This document shows, piece by piece, positions 8,466 to 17,336 of a stretch of 64,000 nt of DNA (positions within the stretch are counted from its first letter, which is position 1; each line of letters opens with the position of its first letter). Source of the stretch: Microbispora sp. H13382 (GTDB taxonomy: Bacteria > Actinomycetota > Actinomycetes > Streptosporangiales > Streptosporangiaceae); contig NZ_JABBXA010000028.1 in NCBI RefSeq assembly GCF_014161445.1, positions 1 through 64,000 on the forward strand, given 5' to 3'. The position numbers and the translations under genes were made by a program. Under the pieces are notes generated by a model. That model did not search any database and was not told where the DNA came from. It saw nothing but the letters and a program-made list of their open reading frames with translations.

Positions 8466-8628
8466 AACCGCGTTCGGCTGCTTGATGCCGAGCCGCTGCG
8501 CGACCTCGTCCCACGTAGCGCCGGCTTCCCGGGCGGCGGGCGGCGGCGACACCGGCCAGGGCGCGCTCCCGCCGCACCGACTGCAGCCAGTCGTCCCCCG
8601 CGCGGGGCGCGGTCACCGGCGCGGTCAC
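8466..8628 (-). pseudogene. HTH-type small DNA-binding protein, frameshifted and truncated
   Basis: A GTG start overlaps the stop of the upstream gene (GTGA). The frame reads D-D-W-L-Q-S-V-R-R-E-R-A-L-A-G-V-A-A-A-R-R. After one extra C it continues R-E-A-G-A-T-W-D-E-V-A-Q-R-L-G-I-K-Q-P-N-A-V. This is a familiar actinobacterial helix-turn-helix stretch. The protein is then cut by the transposase fragment. Confidence 0.55.
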
Positions 8629-8975
8629 CGGGGGCCGCCTTCCGGGGCGGCGGGCAGCCACGCCCGCACCGTCACCTTGACGCCCATGTGCCAGCCGGTG
8701 ACGGTCAGTTCGCCCCCGGAGTTGCACGGCCCTCCGTCGTGCAGCGGCACCCACTCCGGGTCGGCCTGCAGGAACCCCGCCCAGGCGTGGACGGCGGCGG
8801 CGTGCTCGGCGAACCCGGCGTCGTCGCGCGGCGTGCCCGGCACCACCCCGCGCAGGAACGGCACCGCCACCTCCCGGGGCGGGTTGATCCAGACGAGCTC
8901 CGGCAAGTCCTCGGCCAGCAGGTCACGAGGCGGCGGCGGCAATCTCGGAGGCGACGGGGGAGGGGCTGTCCTCAA
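8625..8975 (-). CDS. Hypothetical protein, probably 5'-chimeric
   Basis: The recognisable part runs from W-I-N-P-P-R-E-V-A-V-P-F-L-R-G to the stop. It includes G-F-A-E-H-A-A-A-V-H-A-W and G-W-H-M-G-V-K-V-T-V-R-A-W-L. I know no function for it. It is translationally coupled to the HTH gene behind it. The first 16-20 residues are Pro-rich and antisense to a truncated XRE gene, so the true N-terminus was probably lost at a junction near 8925. Confidence 0.4.
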   Translation of the reverse strand: MRTAPPPSPPRLPPPPRDLLAEDLPELVWINPPREVAVPFLRGVVPGTPRDDAGFAEHAAAVHAWAGFLQADPEWVPLHDGGPCNSGGELTVTGWHMGVKVTVRAWLPAAPEGGPR

Positions 8976-9268
8976 CGACGATCTGGAAGCTGCGGACGGG
9001 TAGGTCGGACAACCCCCAGCTCAAGACGTTGAAGGCACTCGCGAAGTTTTTCGGCGTGCCGATCGGCTACTTCGGCGACGACGCGGAGGCCGAGGCGACG
9101 GCCGACCAGGTAGTGGCGTCCTCTTTAATCGGCGAGTCCGGCCTCAACCGTGAGGCGCTCCGCGCCCTGGTTGAGATGTCCGACGGCGGCCGCCGGCTCG
9201 TGGCCGACTTCATCATCAGCGCTGCCCGCCTCGAACGTGGCCAAGGACGCGGCGGCCGCCAAGCCTGA
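8926..9268 (+). pseudogene. XRE-family regulator lacking its N-terminus
   Basis: The plus strand reads S-E-A-T-G-E-G-L-S-S-T-T-I-W-K-L-R-T-G-R, then L-K-A-L-A-K-F-F-G-V-P-I-G-Y-F and a helical tail ending A-A-R-L-E-R. This matches the C-terminal two thirds of a common actinomycete XRE protein: recognition helix, A-K-F-F-G-V block and dimer helix. The first HTH helix and start are missing. An internal ATG at 9029 gives only an 79-residue product without DNA-binding helices. Confidence 0.6.
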
Positions 9269-9805
9269 AAGTACGGTTTGCGAGTCCAGCTCATGTTGGA
9301 CAAGACCACGTCGAACGTACTCCGGTACATCGAGCGTTTGTGTCAGACGGAGCGGTGGCCGTGGACGGGAGCGTACGGCTCGCACCCGCTCCGCCTCTCC
9401 CTTCCGGCGTCGACTCCGCCAAACATGTCAGGGAGGTGCCCGCACCTTTCGTGCGCCTGGCCCCGCCGATCGCAATCAACCGAACGACGGCATCGCAGCG
9501 CACATCGAACGCCTCAGGGTCCCCGTCAGCGCGCTCATGGCAGTACGGCAGCGTCGTGAGTTGACTTCGGTATAACGGACACCCGTGATCAGGGATTCGC
9601 CGCTGGAAAGCCCCGCCGAAACGAAATCCAACGGGGCTTCCGCAACTTGCCACTATGCAAGGACGAAGGGCGTGACACGAGTGCCGAAGTGGCCGATGCG
9701 GGCGGGCACCCAGCTGGAGCGCACAGTGGCCGCTGGCCTGGACTGGCCGATTCTTATCAGCCTAATCGCCCCACTTGTATCCGTTCACTAGTTATTACGC
9801 CGGCA
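9269..9805. other. Long non-coding stretch with one hairpin
   Basis: I see no convincing gene here; open frames on both strands are short, lack ribosome sites and resemble nothing known. One stem-loop stands out, AAGCCCCG (9608-9615) with CGGGGCTT (9632-9639), with a 16-base loop and no T-run. Confidence 0.4.
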
Positions 9806-10348
9806 TCATGGAATAACACACAAGAGCCCCTGCGATGAAACCCAGTCCTGGTCGAGGAAACGCCCCGTGATTCTTCCTATGATGATCAGAAGTTGCTCCA
9901 GGTCTGATACCGGCATCGTGTTGTCGTTTGATAGGTTTGTCCGATAGGCCTCATACTCGGCCTCGTCAAAGATGCTTCTGTACTCGCCGTCGAGGGTGTA
10001 GATCGGCTCATCAAGTTCCTCGATTTCGCCGACATATGAGATTTCAAACGCGCGCTGGCCATGGCGGCTGAGCTCCTCCGCGGACGACGCCTGCCCGCCA
10101 CTGAGGAGAAGGACATGGGACCAGCCGGGTGCATGTGACGTGATCCAAACCCGCTGCGCAGAGCCTACAGGATCGTATGACCTCATAGCGGTTTGAAAGT
10201 CGCAGGTCTCTATCGTCTCCGCCGGGAAGTGCAGACGCCGGGCCACCTCGTGACCGTCCTCAATGCTGACCCATTGGGCGCCGAACCACCTGTCGAGTCC
10301 GTGCGCCACCAGTAGACGTTGTTGGTTTTCGGCAGGAAAAAGAGTCAT
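9806..10348 (-). CDS. Putative immunity protein beside the NucA/B toxin remnant
   Basis: This 180-residue acidic, soluble protein has no signal peptide. Features are R-W-F-G-A-Q-W-V, a central W-I-T-S-H-A-P-G-W-S-H-V-L-L-L-S segment and an acidic run V-G-E-I-E-E-L-D-E. That architecture recalls small actinobacterial immunity or DUF6461-like proteins, though the family call is uncertain. It lies directly downstream of a DNase-toxin remnant on the same strand, the normal place for immunity. ATG is chosen over an upstream TTG in the same frame. Codon use is less GC-rich than in the catabolic island, as is the toxin's. Confidence 0.55.
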   Translation of the reverse strand: MTLFPAENQQRLLVAHGLDRWFGAQWVSIEDGHEVARRLHFPAETIETCDFQTAMRSYDPVGSAQRVWITSHAPGWSHVLLLSGGQASSAEELSRHGQRAFEISYVGEIEELDEPIYTLDGEYRSIFDEAEYEAYRTNLSNDNTMPVSDLEQLLIIIGRITGRFLDQDWVSSQGLLCVIP

Positions 10349-10385
10349 AAGTAATCCGCTTTCCGTTTGCGTGGGAGTCGGAAGG

Positions 10386-10425
10386 GAGGGTGACAAGAGC
10401 GGGCATGATGCCTCTCGTCACCCTC
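10386..10425. other. Hairpin between toxin remnant and immunity gene
   Basis: A 14-bp stem with one mismatch (GAGGGTGACAAGAG with CTCTCGTCACCCTC) closes a 12-base loop. No clear T-run follows on either side. It could attenuate read-through from the toxin to the immunity gene or protect the transcript end. Confidence 0.5.
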
Positions 10426-10450
10426 TTTGGAACTTCCTTCTCTTCAGATT

Positions 10451-12231
10451 TTAGGGCTCAATGAGCACCCAATAAGAGTTGCCTTCGCCAACTCGATATT
10501 CTGTGTACCATCTTCCGATTGCATTTCCCTGCAGCCGGTTGTGGACCCTGTTCAGGGCTCGCAAAGAGTAGTTACCCCGAGCGGTGCCAGCCCCTTCCTT
10601 GCTTGCGGCGAACGGATATTCGTCACAGCTGTTGGGTCCGCCTATAGGCAGTTTGTCTGCTCTGAACGGAGCCGGATACTTTTCGGGCTGATAGTACTTG
10701 CAGTAGTTGATGTAGAATCTGTGCTGGTTCTTTTCCTTCTCCTCCGGGGTATTCCCTGGGATCAGCCAGTGCATCTCCGGAAGCAGTGGATCCAGGCTTC
10801 CCACGTCCATATGCATCTCGATCTTGGAGAATTGCTTTCTGTTTACGTCCTGGGCTCCAGGGGCAAGCTTTTTCAGTGGGTCACTCTTGGTCGCCCAGTT
10901 TCCGACGGTTATGTTCTTTGCCTGCTCGGTGCCGAGCGTCTTGCGTGTGGGCACTTGCGACGGCGTATCCCAATTCGTCCCTGGTCTGTATGGCGGATAG
11001 GTTGGCATGAAGCCGGGAGTGAATGCGTCTTGGATATGCTTGATGACCTCCGCGAATTCCGCGTTTCGGCTGTAGGACATGACGAATACGCGCTTTGCTC
11101 TGGTGTTGATGCAGCCGCCGCGGCGATCCTCAATATTCGAATTATTCGCGCCGAAGACCCTATTGTCGCATCGCCAGTTCGGGATATGTCGCATGTGGCC
11201 GCTGGGCCGTTCGCTTCCCTTGCGGAATACACCGACCGTTTTGCCGTCCGCAGCTATGACCTTCTGACTCCACAGAGGAAGCTCGAGGTCATAATCCATC
11301 CCCAGCAACTCTTCTTGGAAGACGGCATACGGCATGATTCTGCAGAGGAAGACGCTTGACGTGTCGATCGTTGCTCGAACGTTGAAGGTTTCGTACGAGC
11401 TGGAGACCCAGCTCGTGATGTCCTTTTTCTTGTCCGGGCCAGATTCGCAGTCGCCATCTTCCCATGCCTGCGCGAAGGTACGCACCCTCGCCGTGATAGG
11501 CAGGTCGCGCAGCTCTGCCGCAGGAACGACAACGTGACCATCCTCATCGACGATCGCGAAGTCATCGAACTGAACGAAAACCTTCATATCCGACGGTTTG
11601 ATGCCGGTTCCGGCGCCGCCGACCACTCCGTTTCCGGTCGAGTCGCCGAGATAGCTGTGGATAACCGTTGTCGCGCGGAAGCGGAGGGCGTACTCCTCAT
11701 CGAACGCCTCCTCAATTTGCTTGCAAATCCACTTAATCTTATTGGGCAGACTCTTACAGGTAGACTTCTTCATTCGCCCAGTCGCATCGTCCTCCTCGTA
11801 ATCATTAAACTGGAGGTACGCGGACCAGCATGAATTGTAGGACAGCTCACGAATGCGGGCATCGTACTCCGCATAGCCAGTCTCACCGGGGCTGACCTGA
11901 CACGTCTGCAGATTGTGCGCTGGTAGTCGAAAGAGCCCGGTACAGCTGCCGCCAGAGCCTTCGCGGCTTCCTTCTGCGCCACCGGCGCAGCCACAGATGC
12001 TGGGGCCGTGATCGAGGTGATCATGACGGCGACATCCTCGGCGCTGAGAGGTCGCTGGTAGATCTGGACCTCGTCGAGGTCGCCCTTCACCTTGCTGCCC
12101 AGGCTCATGGCGGTGTCCGCGTTCCACGGGGCGAAGCTGACGGGCGCGGTCTTGACGAGGGTTCCGTTGAGGTACAGCGAGGCAGTCTTGGCTGCGGCGT
12201 CGTACACGCCGGTCAGGTGGAACCACTCACC
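10451..12231 (-). pseudogene. LamG-NucA/B polymorphic toxin, 5'-truncated and frameshifted
   Basis: Two frames make one protein. The upstream frame gives a LamG/concanavalin-like domain (W-F-H-L-T-G-V-Y-D, L-Y-L-N-G-T-L-V, G-D-L-D-E-V-Q-I-Y). After an indel near 11935 a second frame carries about 480 residues ending in a NucA/NucB-type DNase: C-D-E-Y-P-F-A-A-S-K-E-G-A, then N-R-L-Q-G-N-A-I-G-R-W-Y and a terminal Y-W-V-L-I-E. Such LamG-nuclease proteins are secreted antibacterial toxins. The 5' end is replaced by an ISL3 transposase fragment, so no export or release domain remains. Relatively low GC suggests transfer. Confidence 0.7.
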
Positions 12232-12440
12232 GGGCTACACCGCGACCAAGACGCAGTCACGGCCGGCCTCACCCTGCCCTACAGCTCCGGACCCGTGGAA
12301 GGGCACGTCAACCGGACCAAAATGCTCAAGCGGCAGATGTACGGCCGCGCCAACCCCGACCTCCTGCGCAAACGCCTCCTGCTGGCCGACTGACCAGGGT
12401 CAGATCACGAAAAGTGTGCCTGATCCCGTTTTCGAGCGTC
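12232..12440 (+). mobile_element. ISL3-family transposase C-terminus and right end
   Basis: The plus strand encodes T-L-P-Y-S-S-G-P-V-E-G-H-V-N-R-T-K followed by R-Q-M-Y-G-R-A-N and stops at 12393, the standard C-terminus of ISL3 transposases. The following GGGTCAGATCACGAAAAGTG resembles the outer end of actinobacterial ISL3 elements. The rest of the element is missing. Its insertion or deletion removed the 5' part of the toxin gene. Confidence 0.75.
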
Positions 12441-12660
12441 GTTGACAGTCAGGGCGAGCAACTGCATCCAGGCCATGAGTTCGCAAGCCGGCGTGACGCG
12501 CAGATGGAGCGCAAGCGTCCCTTTCTCTGGCCACTATGTCTCAGCGTCACCTCGTGTCCTGCTTCGGTCGTACTGAGGGCCGAGGTTAACTTCATGGAAG
12601 GCTAGTTCCCGGAAGTAATGCTAATACGATCATGGCGTCCTCCTCCGGAAGGAGCACCTC

Positions 12661-12978
12661 ATGACCGTCACCCCACCGCCGGCGCGCGGGCGCCCCCAGA
12701 CGATCACTCGCGTCCACGCCAGCGCGCTCCTCGTCGGCACCGACCGCACGGTGCTGGTGCTCGACGGCAACGGGGACCTCGCCGCAGTCACCCCTGACAC
12801 CGCCCTCGCTGGTGCCGCCGTACGCGTTCTCCTCACCCGCTCCGACCTTCTCGACGCCGGCGTCCGTACCGTCCCGGGCTCGGGCGGGCGCCTCACTCCG
12901 GGAAGCGGTCCCCTCGTCGACGAACTCCTCGATCACCTCAACCCCCTCCTCACGATCGCGGGCGACCGGCAGCAGTGA
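12661..12978 (+). CDS. Hypothetical 105-residue protein upstream of the integrase
   Basis: A strong GGAAGGAGC ribosome site precedes ATG. The protein is beta-rich at first (A-L-L-V-G-T-D-R-T-V-L-V-L-D-G-N-G-D-L) and ends in an amphipathic helix, with no cysteines and no signal. I do not recognise the family. It is the first gene of a short run ending in a tyrosine integrase, so it may belong to the same mobile element. Confidence 0.6.
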   Translation: MTVTPPPARGRPQTITRVHASALLVGTDRTVLVLDGNGDLAAVTPDTALAGAAVRVLLTRSDLLDAGVRTVPGSGGRLTPGSGPLVDELLDHLNPLLTIAGDRQQ

Positions 12979-12983
12979 CAGGC

Positions 12984-13112
12984 ATGGAAGAGAAAACAGC
13001 CACCGCGGGAACCCTTCGACTGTCGTTGCACTGCCTCACTGTGCGGACCGAGCAGCGCGCCCACGCCGCCGCGGCTGAGCGCATCCAGCACCACTCGGGG
13101 GCGGCCGCGTGA
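12984..13112 (+). CDS. Small 42-residue ORF coupled to the integrase
   Basis: The ATG follows the previous stop by six bases, and the TGA overlaps the integrase GTG (GTGA). The product is Ala- and His-rich with no recognisable domain. Tight coupling on both sides, rather than sequence similarity, supports it as a gene. Confidence 0.45.
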   Translation: MEEKTATAGTLRLSLHCLTVRTEQRAHAAAAERIQHHSGAAA

Positions 13113-14198
13113 CGGCCCTCCCCGACATCGCCGAGACCACCACCGAGCTGCTACCCGCTACCTCGACCACGTCCGACAGGTCCCCCTACCACGTCTACCT
13201 CGACTCCCTCACCAGCGATCAATCCAAGCGGACCATGCGTGGCTGCCTGAACCGCATCGCCCGCCTCACAGCTGGCGTGGATGCCGCGCAGTGGAAACAG
13301 CTTCCCCCAACCCCCCGGGAGGACTTCGGCGCCACCCTGCACTGGGGGCAGCTCACCTACGCCCACACCAGTCACATTCGCACCCTGCTGATCGAACAGG
13401 GTTGGGCACCCGCCTACATCAACAAGCACCTGGTGGCGCTGCGCCGCGTGCTGAAGGAGGCCTGGCGGCTCGGCCAGATGAGCGCCGAGCAGCGTGACCG
13501 CGCCAGCGACCTGCCCCCGGTCAAGGGCACCCGGCTACCCGCCGGGACACACGTCCCCCCCGAATCCCTGGCCGCCGTCCTGGGCGTGTGCGACGCCGCC
13601 GCCACCTCCGAACTGGAGGCCCACCGCATCGCCGGTGCCCGGGACGGGGCCATCCTCGCTGCACTGTATTCCACCGGGTGCCGGCGTGCCGAACTCACCG
13701 GCCTGGCCCTCGCCGACTACGACCCGGGCACCCGGTCACTACGGGTGCGGGGCAAGGGCGGCAAGGAGCGCCTGGTCTACCTCATCCCCGAGGCCATGGC
13801 CCGCCTCGAGCAGTGGATCGCGCTGCGCGGCCGCACCCCCGGCGCCCTGTTCCCGCCGCTGCGCAAGGGCGGCCGCCTGCGCGTCGACGGGCGCGGCCAG
13901 CCCGTGCACATGACACCGCGCGCGCTCGGCACCATCCTCGACGCGCGCTACGCCCAGGCTGCGGTCGCCCCGCACCCCGCACGACTTCCGCCGCACCTTC
14001 GTCGGCGAACTGCTCGACGCCGGCGTCGACCTGGCCACCACCCAAGCCTTGGTCGGGCACGCATCCCCCGCCACTACCGCCAGGTACGATCGGCGGCCCG
14101 AGCGGCGCCGTCAGGAGGCGACCGAGAAGCTCACCTTGCCCAAGGCCCGGCCGCCGCGATCCTCACCTCCGAACGACGTCCCACGGGCCGATGGGTGA
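13109..14198 (+). pseudogene. Tyrosine site-specific recombinase (XerC/D-like), frameshifted
   Basis: The N-terminal SAM-like core-binding domain is intact (residues about 25-115). The catalytic domain contains G-C-R-R-A-E-L with the first Arg and G-K-G-G-K-E-R with the Lys. Near 13975 the frame breaks. The next frame supplies H-D-F-R-R-T-F, then L-V-G-H-A-S-P-A-T-T-A-R-Y with the nucleophile Tyr, and ends at TGA. All catalytic residues exist but in two frames, so activity requires frameshifting or the break is a recent mutation. The element it served probably left the tRNA-Pro scar at 6.45 kb, though the pairing is unproven. Confidence 0.8.
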
Positions 14199-14248
14199 GC
14201 GCTGCCGTCTGGACGCGGCACCATCCATCTACCTCCACATTGCGGAGC

Positions 14249-15142
14249 TCACTGCCGATACCTCACGGACCGCCATACGTGCTGCGCCCAGCGCAGGTCG
14301 CCCGGTTCCTCGTACAGACAGGCAAGGCGTAGAGCCTGGCCGTCCTGGATGACATAGCCGTACAGCTCGTGCCGGGTACCGCCTTCCTCGGAGGAAGTCA
14401 GCCAGAACGCGTGCCTGAGACCGCCAGCGTGTTCTTCCGTCACCTGGTGGCCCGCGTCCACGTGAGGGGCACCGTGCGTGAGCGTCGCGAGCAACTCGGC
14501 CGGCGTCCCGTCCTCCGCATGGATTGAGATCTTGGCATGCGCGGTCCGGCCGGGACCCGCGAACTGCCACACACCTTCGACCACGCGCGCCGCCAGACCG
14601 GCGGTGCGCTCGATGCTCCACCGCTCATCCAGCGCAGTCTGGACCGGGACAGGCAGGGGATGCTCGAAGCAGCGCAGCACGTGATCGCGGTTCCAGACGG
14701 TGTGCAGGACATGGGAGAGGAGTTCATCATCGCTGGAGTCCACGGAGGGAATCTCGTCTACGTCGCGCACCACTGCGGTCACGGGCGCACCCAGAAGGTC
14801 CTCGCCCCACGGCCCGATGCCGTTGGCCAGCGTGCCGGTCAACACCAGACCGGCGTACTCGGGCTCGTCCCACAGGGTGCGGGCACGGGCGAAATCGGCG
14901 CCGCTGATGCGTATCCAGGTGCCCAGCACCAGCAGCAACTCTCCGGACAGCCGCACCGGCAGGAGACACCTGGCGAACCATTCATCGTCCTCCACGCGGA
15001 GCAGTTCGCCGTTCGCCCAATGCCGCGCTGTCTCTGGAACGGTCAGAGCGGCGTCGGGCAGGGTGAACCGCACGTCGATCTGGTCTGTCTCGGTAATATT
15101 CTCGCCGCAGCAGGAACAGGTCGTGGGAGCACCCGTAGTCAT
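14249..15142 (-). CDS. DUF2199-containing protein
   Basis: This 297-residue soluble protein has an N-terminal half that matches the DUF2199 pattern: a C-S-C-C-G zinc-knuckle-like start, F-T-L-P-D-A-A, a W-F-A-R-C-L-L-P-V strand and L-G-T-W-I-R-I-S. The C-terminal 150 residues are an alpha/beta region of unknown kind with acidic patches. DUF2199 proteins often sit near toxin-immunity loci, which fits this neighbourhood but is not evidence of function. It is convergent with the integrase remnant. Confidence 0.6.
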   Translation of the reverse strand: MTTGAPTTCSCCGENITETDQIDVRFTLPDAALTVPETARHWANGELLRVEDDEWFARCLLPVRLSGELLLVLGTWIRISGADFARARTLWDEPEYAGLVLTGTLANGIGPWGEDLLGAPVTAVVRDVDEIPSVDSSDDELLSHVLHTVWNRDHVLRCFEHPLPVPVQTALDERWSIERTAGLAARVVEGVWQFAGPGRTAHAKISIHAEDGTPAELLATLTHGAPHVDAGHQVTEEHAGGLRHAFWLTSSEEGGTRHELYGYVIQDGQALRLACLYEEPGDLRWAQHVWRSVRYRQ

Positions 15143-15289
15143 AGGCGCGGAGCGTATTCCACCCGACCGGGAAGATCCAGAGCGAGCTAGCTGCAGTGCC
15201 TTGGCGGGGGCCGGGGTCCGACAGCGTCAAACTCGATCCATTGCAGATCCTGAGCAGAGCCGCGGCTTGACCTGTGGGGTTCATCGACT

Positions 15290-15397
15290 AGCGATAAGGA
15301 AGGTTATCGCTGGTTGATCAATGGTGGTAGGGGCCGCGCGCGGTGCACGCCACGTTCCTTGCAATCAGCCGGACCCCGACGGCCCCTGATGATCAAC
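15290..15397. repeat. Nested inverted repeats in an intergenic gap
   Basis: A perfect 8-bp stem (AGCGATAA / TTATCGCT, 15290-15311) is followed at once by a longer imperfect inverted repeat. Its left arm starts GTTGATCA at 15313 and includes GGGGCC; its right arm GGCCCCTGATGATCAAC ends at 15397. The second pair encloses about 45 bp and looks like the ends of a miniature element or a large cruciform. The rest of the gap from 15143 to 15513 holds no convincing gene. Confidence 0.5.
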
Positions 15398-15513
15398 GTG
15401 CGCAGGGTCACGAGGAGGACGAATGGCGTCAGGGGGAGCCCCTCGGATTGCCGAGCCTGGACCGTGTCCAACCTCAAGACCCCGACCCGATCCGCAGGAG
15501 GTGCGGATCGGCC

Positions 15514-16506
15514 CTATCTGCAAGTGCGGCCGGTGACCAGGGACCCGCTCTTCTTCTCATCAGGCTCGACATGGAATCCGAGCACGCGCAGGAGATCGCG
15601 GAGCGTATGGTTCATCACGTTCTGCACGTCGTCGAACACCTGATAGCCGTGCACGTGAAGGCGGGCTTGCCGGTCGCGCTGGGCCCAGCGCACGGTGTAG
15701 CCGTCTGCCTGCAACGCGTGGCCGATGTACGCACCGCCGAGCGAGCTTTGGCGGTCGCTGTCATACAGCGGCAGACCCGCCGCGAATACTGCACTGGCAA
15801 TCTCCGCGGCCAGCACCACCTGCGGGCTACGGTCGCCTGCCAGCCACCGGTGGCCGAGGGAACCGGGGATGCGTTCCAACTGCTCGGCCAGGTGCGCCTG
15901 CCACGCTCGTTCCTCTGCAGTCTCACGATCGAGGAGAGCAGCGTGCGCTTTTCCTGCCTCGTATGCGTCATCGGTGAGGGTCAGTCCGAGAGAGGCGGCG
16001 AGGACGTCGACGATCGCCTTGGTCATCACGTCCTGGACGGCATGGAAGCGCCCGCTGAGCTCAGAGGCTCGGAAGGTGGCACGACGGTGCTGAGACCAGG
16101 TGACGGAGATGCTGTCTTGTCCCGGTGCGACACACGCTCTGCCGAGCGGACTGTGACCTTCGCAGTCGTGCAGCGGCAGGCCCACCTCGACCAAGGCGGT
16201 GGCGACGGCAACTGCCCCCGCCACCTCAAGGGACCGGTCGCCCGCCAGCCACCTCTTGCCGAGGGAACCGGGGATGCGTTCCAGTTGCTCGGCCAGGTGC
16301 GCCTCCCACGCCCGATCCTCGGGACTGAGCCGTTCGTCGAAGGTGCCGTCGGCGCGAGGCGACCCGTACGCGGATCGCAAACGGCTGATCGCTTCATCGT
16401 CGTCGACGTACTCGGGCGGCAGGTCGCAACAGTCGGCTTCGCCGCGATCCTCGAACGGACCCGCGACGACCCGCTGGCCGTCAACCACCCACCAGCCCGG
16501 CCGCAT
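15514..16506 (-). CDS. Hypothetical protein with tandem-duplicated domain
   Basis: This protein of about 330 residues has two copies of a module of about 130 residues. Each begins with R-A-W-(E/Q)-A-H-L-A-E-Q-L-E-R-I-P-G-S-L-G and continues with R-W-L-A-G-D-R-S. The first module starts near residue 66 and the second near 201. Both contain W-L-A-G-D-R-S followed by an Ala-rich helix and a G-L-P-L-(H/Y)-D turn. I recognise no family. ATG is used; a GTG lies one codon upstream. Strong conservation of the repeat suggests a recent internal duplication of a binding module. Confidence 0.6.
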   Translation of the reverse strand: MRPGWWVVDGQRVVAGPFEDRGEADCCDLPPEYVDDDEAISRLRSAYGSPRADGTFDERLSPEDRAWEAHLAEQLERIPGSLGKRWLAGDRSLEVAGAVAVATALVEVGLPLHDCEGHSPLGRACVAPGQDSISVTWSQHRRATFRASELSGRFHAVQDVMTKAIVDVLAASLGLTLTDDAYEAGKAHAALLDRETAEERAWQAHLAEQLERIPGSLGHRWLAGDRSPQVVLAAEIASAVFAAGLPLYDSDRQSSLGGAYIGHALQADGYTVRWAQRDRQARLHVHGYQVFDDVQNVMNHTLRDLLRVLGFHVEPDEKKSGSLVTGRTCR

Positions 16507-17024
16507 CACGCCACCCTTTGCGTCGTCGGGACGACGGACCCAATGCGCGGAAAAGACTTCACGGCCCGCGTACGCCCGCTGGTGGGAAGCGCTGCGGAGG
16601 TGAGGAGTTCGGCCGGGACGTGGCCGGGCCCCTGCCCGTGATCGCGTAGCTCGACGGAGCTGTCACCGATGCAGGAAACCATGCGCCGGAGCGTCTCTCG
16701 GCCCTGAATGCGCTGTGCCGCCTGCCACCGCCGAGGGCGGGCATGAACGCTGTCCCCGCTGTAGGCGGGACGGCCGTGCCGGCGCCGATCCTGCGCTGTA
16801 GCACGCACAACTCGATCTGGGTCGGGTCCGTCGTCACGGCTGACAATGCACCTCATTCACGTCACGATTTGTGGCCCCCAGCCTACGGGGCTTGCAGGTC
16901 GAGAGGGCCACACTTGCGGCGGTGCCCATCGCGTTCCCTGCACCGCGAGGTTGCACATGGGGCTGCCGCTACGTGGGCGGCTCGAACGCCTCGTCTCAGG
17001 GGGCGCCACTGTCAGGTTCGCCGA
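16507..17024. other. Intergenic, no gene recognised
   Basis: Open frames occur on both strands, but none has a ribosome site together with recognisable sequence. The minus-strand frames seem to be decayed flank between the duplicated-domain gene and an IS3 OrfA remnant. Confidence 0.4.
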
Positions 17025-17262
17025 GGTCGGCCGGTGCTGGATCTCCTCGGCCTGCTGGGTGTCGTTCTCGGCCGCTGGCCTACGTCGATCTCGGCCCGGC
17101 GAACCCACGTGCGCACCGTCTCGGCCGCGCCGATACGCCGCTTCGCCGCGACCGCTTTCATCGCAGCGCACTGTATGGGGTCGTTCCGAAACCGATCTCG
17201 GCGACCATGCGTACCGCGCGCTCGCGAAGTGCTGCCGGGTGGGGACGGACGCGCCATGACTC
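17025..17262 (-). mobile_element. IS3-family OrfA remnant with frameshifts
   Basis: The minus strand starts M-I-E-S-W-R-V-R-P-H-P-A-A-L-R-E-R-A-V-R, typical of an IS3 OrfA HTH. It then shifts frame to A-A-M-K-A-V-A-A-K-R-R-I-G-A-A-E-T-V-R-T, and again to a frame reading Q-A-E-E-I. OrfB is absent. It is an inactive fragment. Confidence 0.7.
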
Positions 17263-17336
17263 GATCATCTCAGGGCTTCGAGCCTCCACCAGGCCCAGAG
17301 CGCTCCACCGATGGCGCTGTTGTGTTCTCTGAGCGT

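Noticed and set aside
16734..16790. Short G/C-rich inverted repeat around GTCCCCGCTGTAGGCGGGAC, checked as a CRISPR remnant
   Set aside because: Only one copy, with no spacer periodicity and no cas genes; no CRISPR array is seen anywhere in the window.
16559..16846. 95-codon minus-strand ORF starting M-S-A-V-T-T-D-P
   Set aside because: No ribosome site and no similarity recognised; it is overlapped by other equal-length frames and is probably chance.
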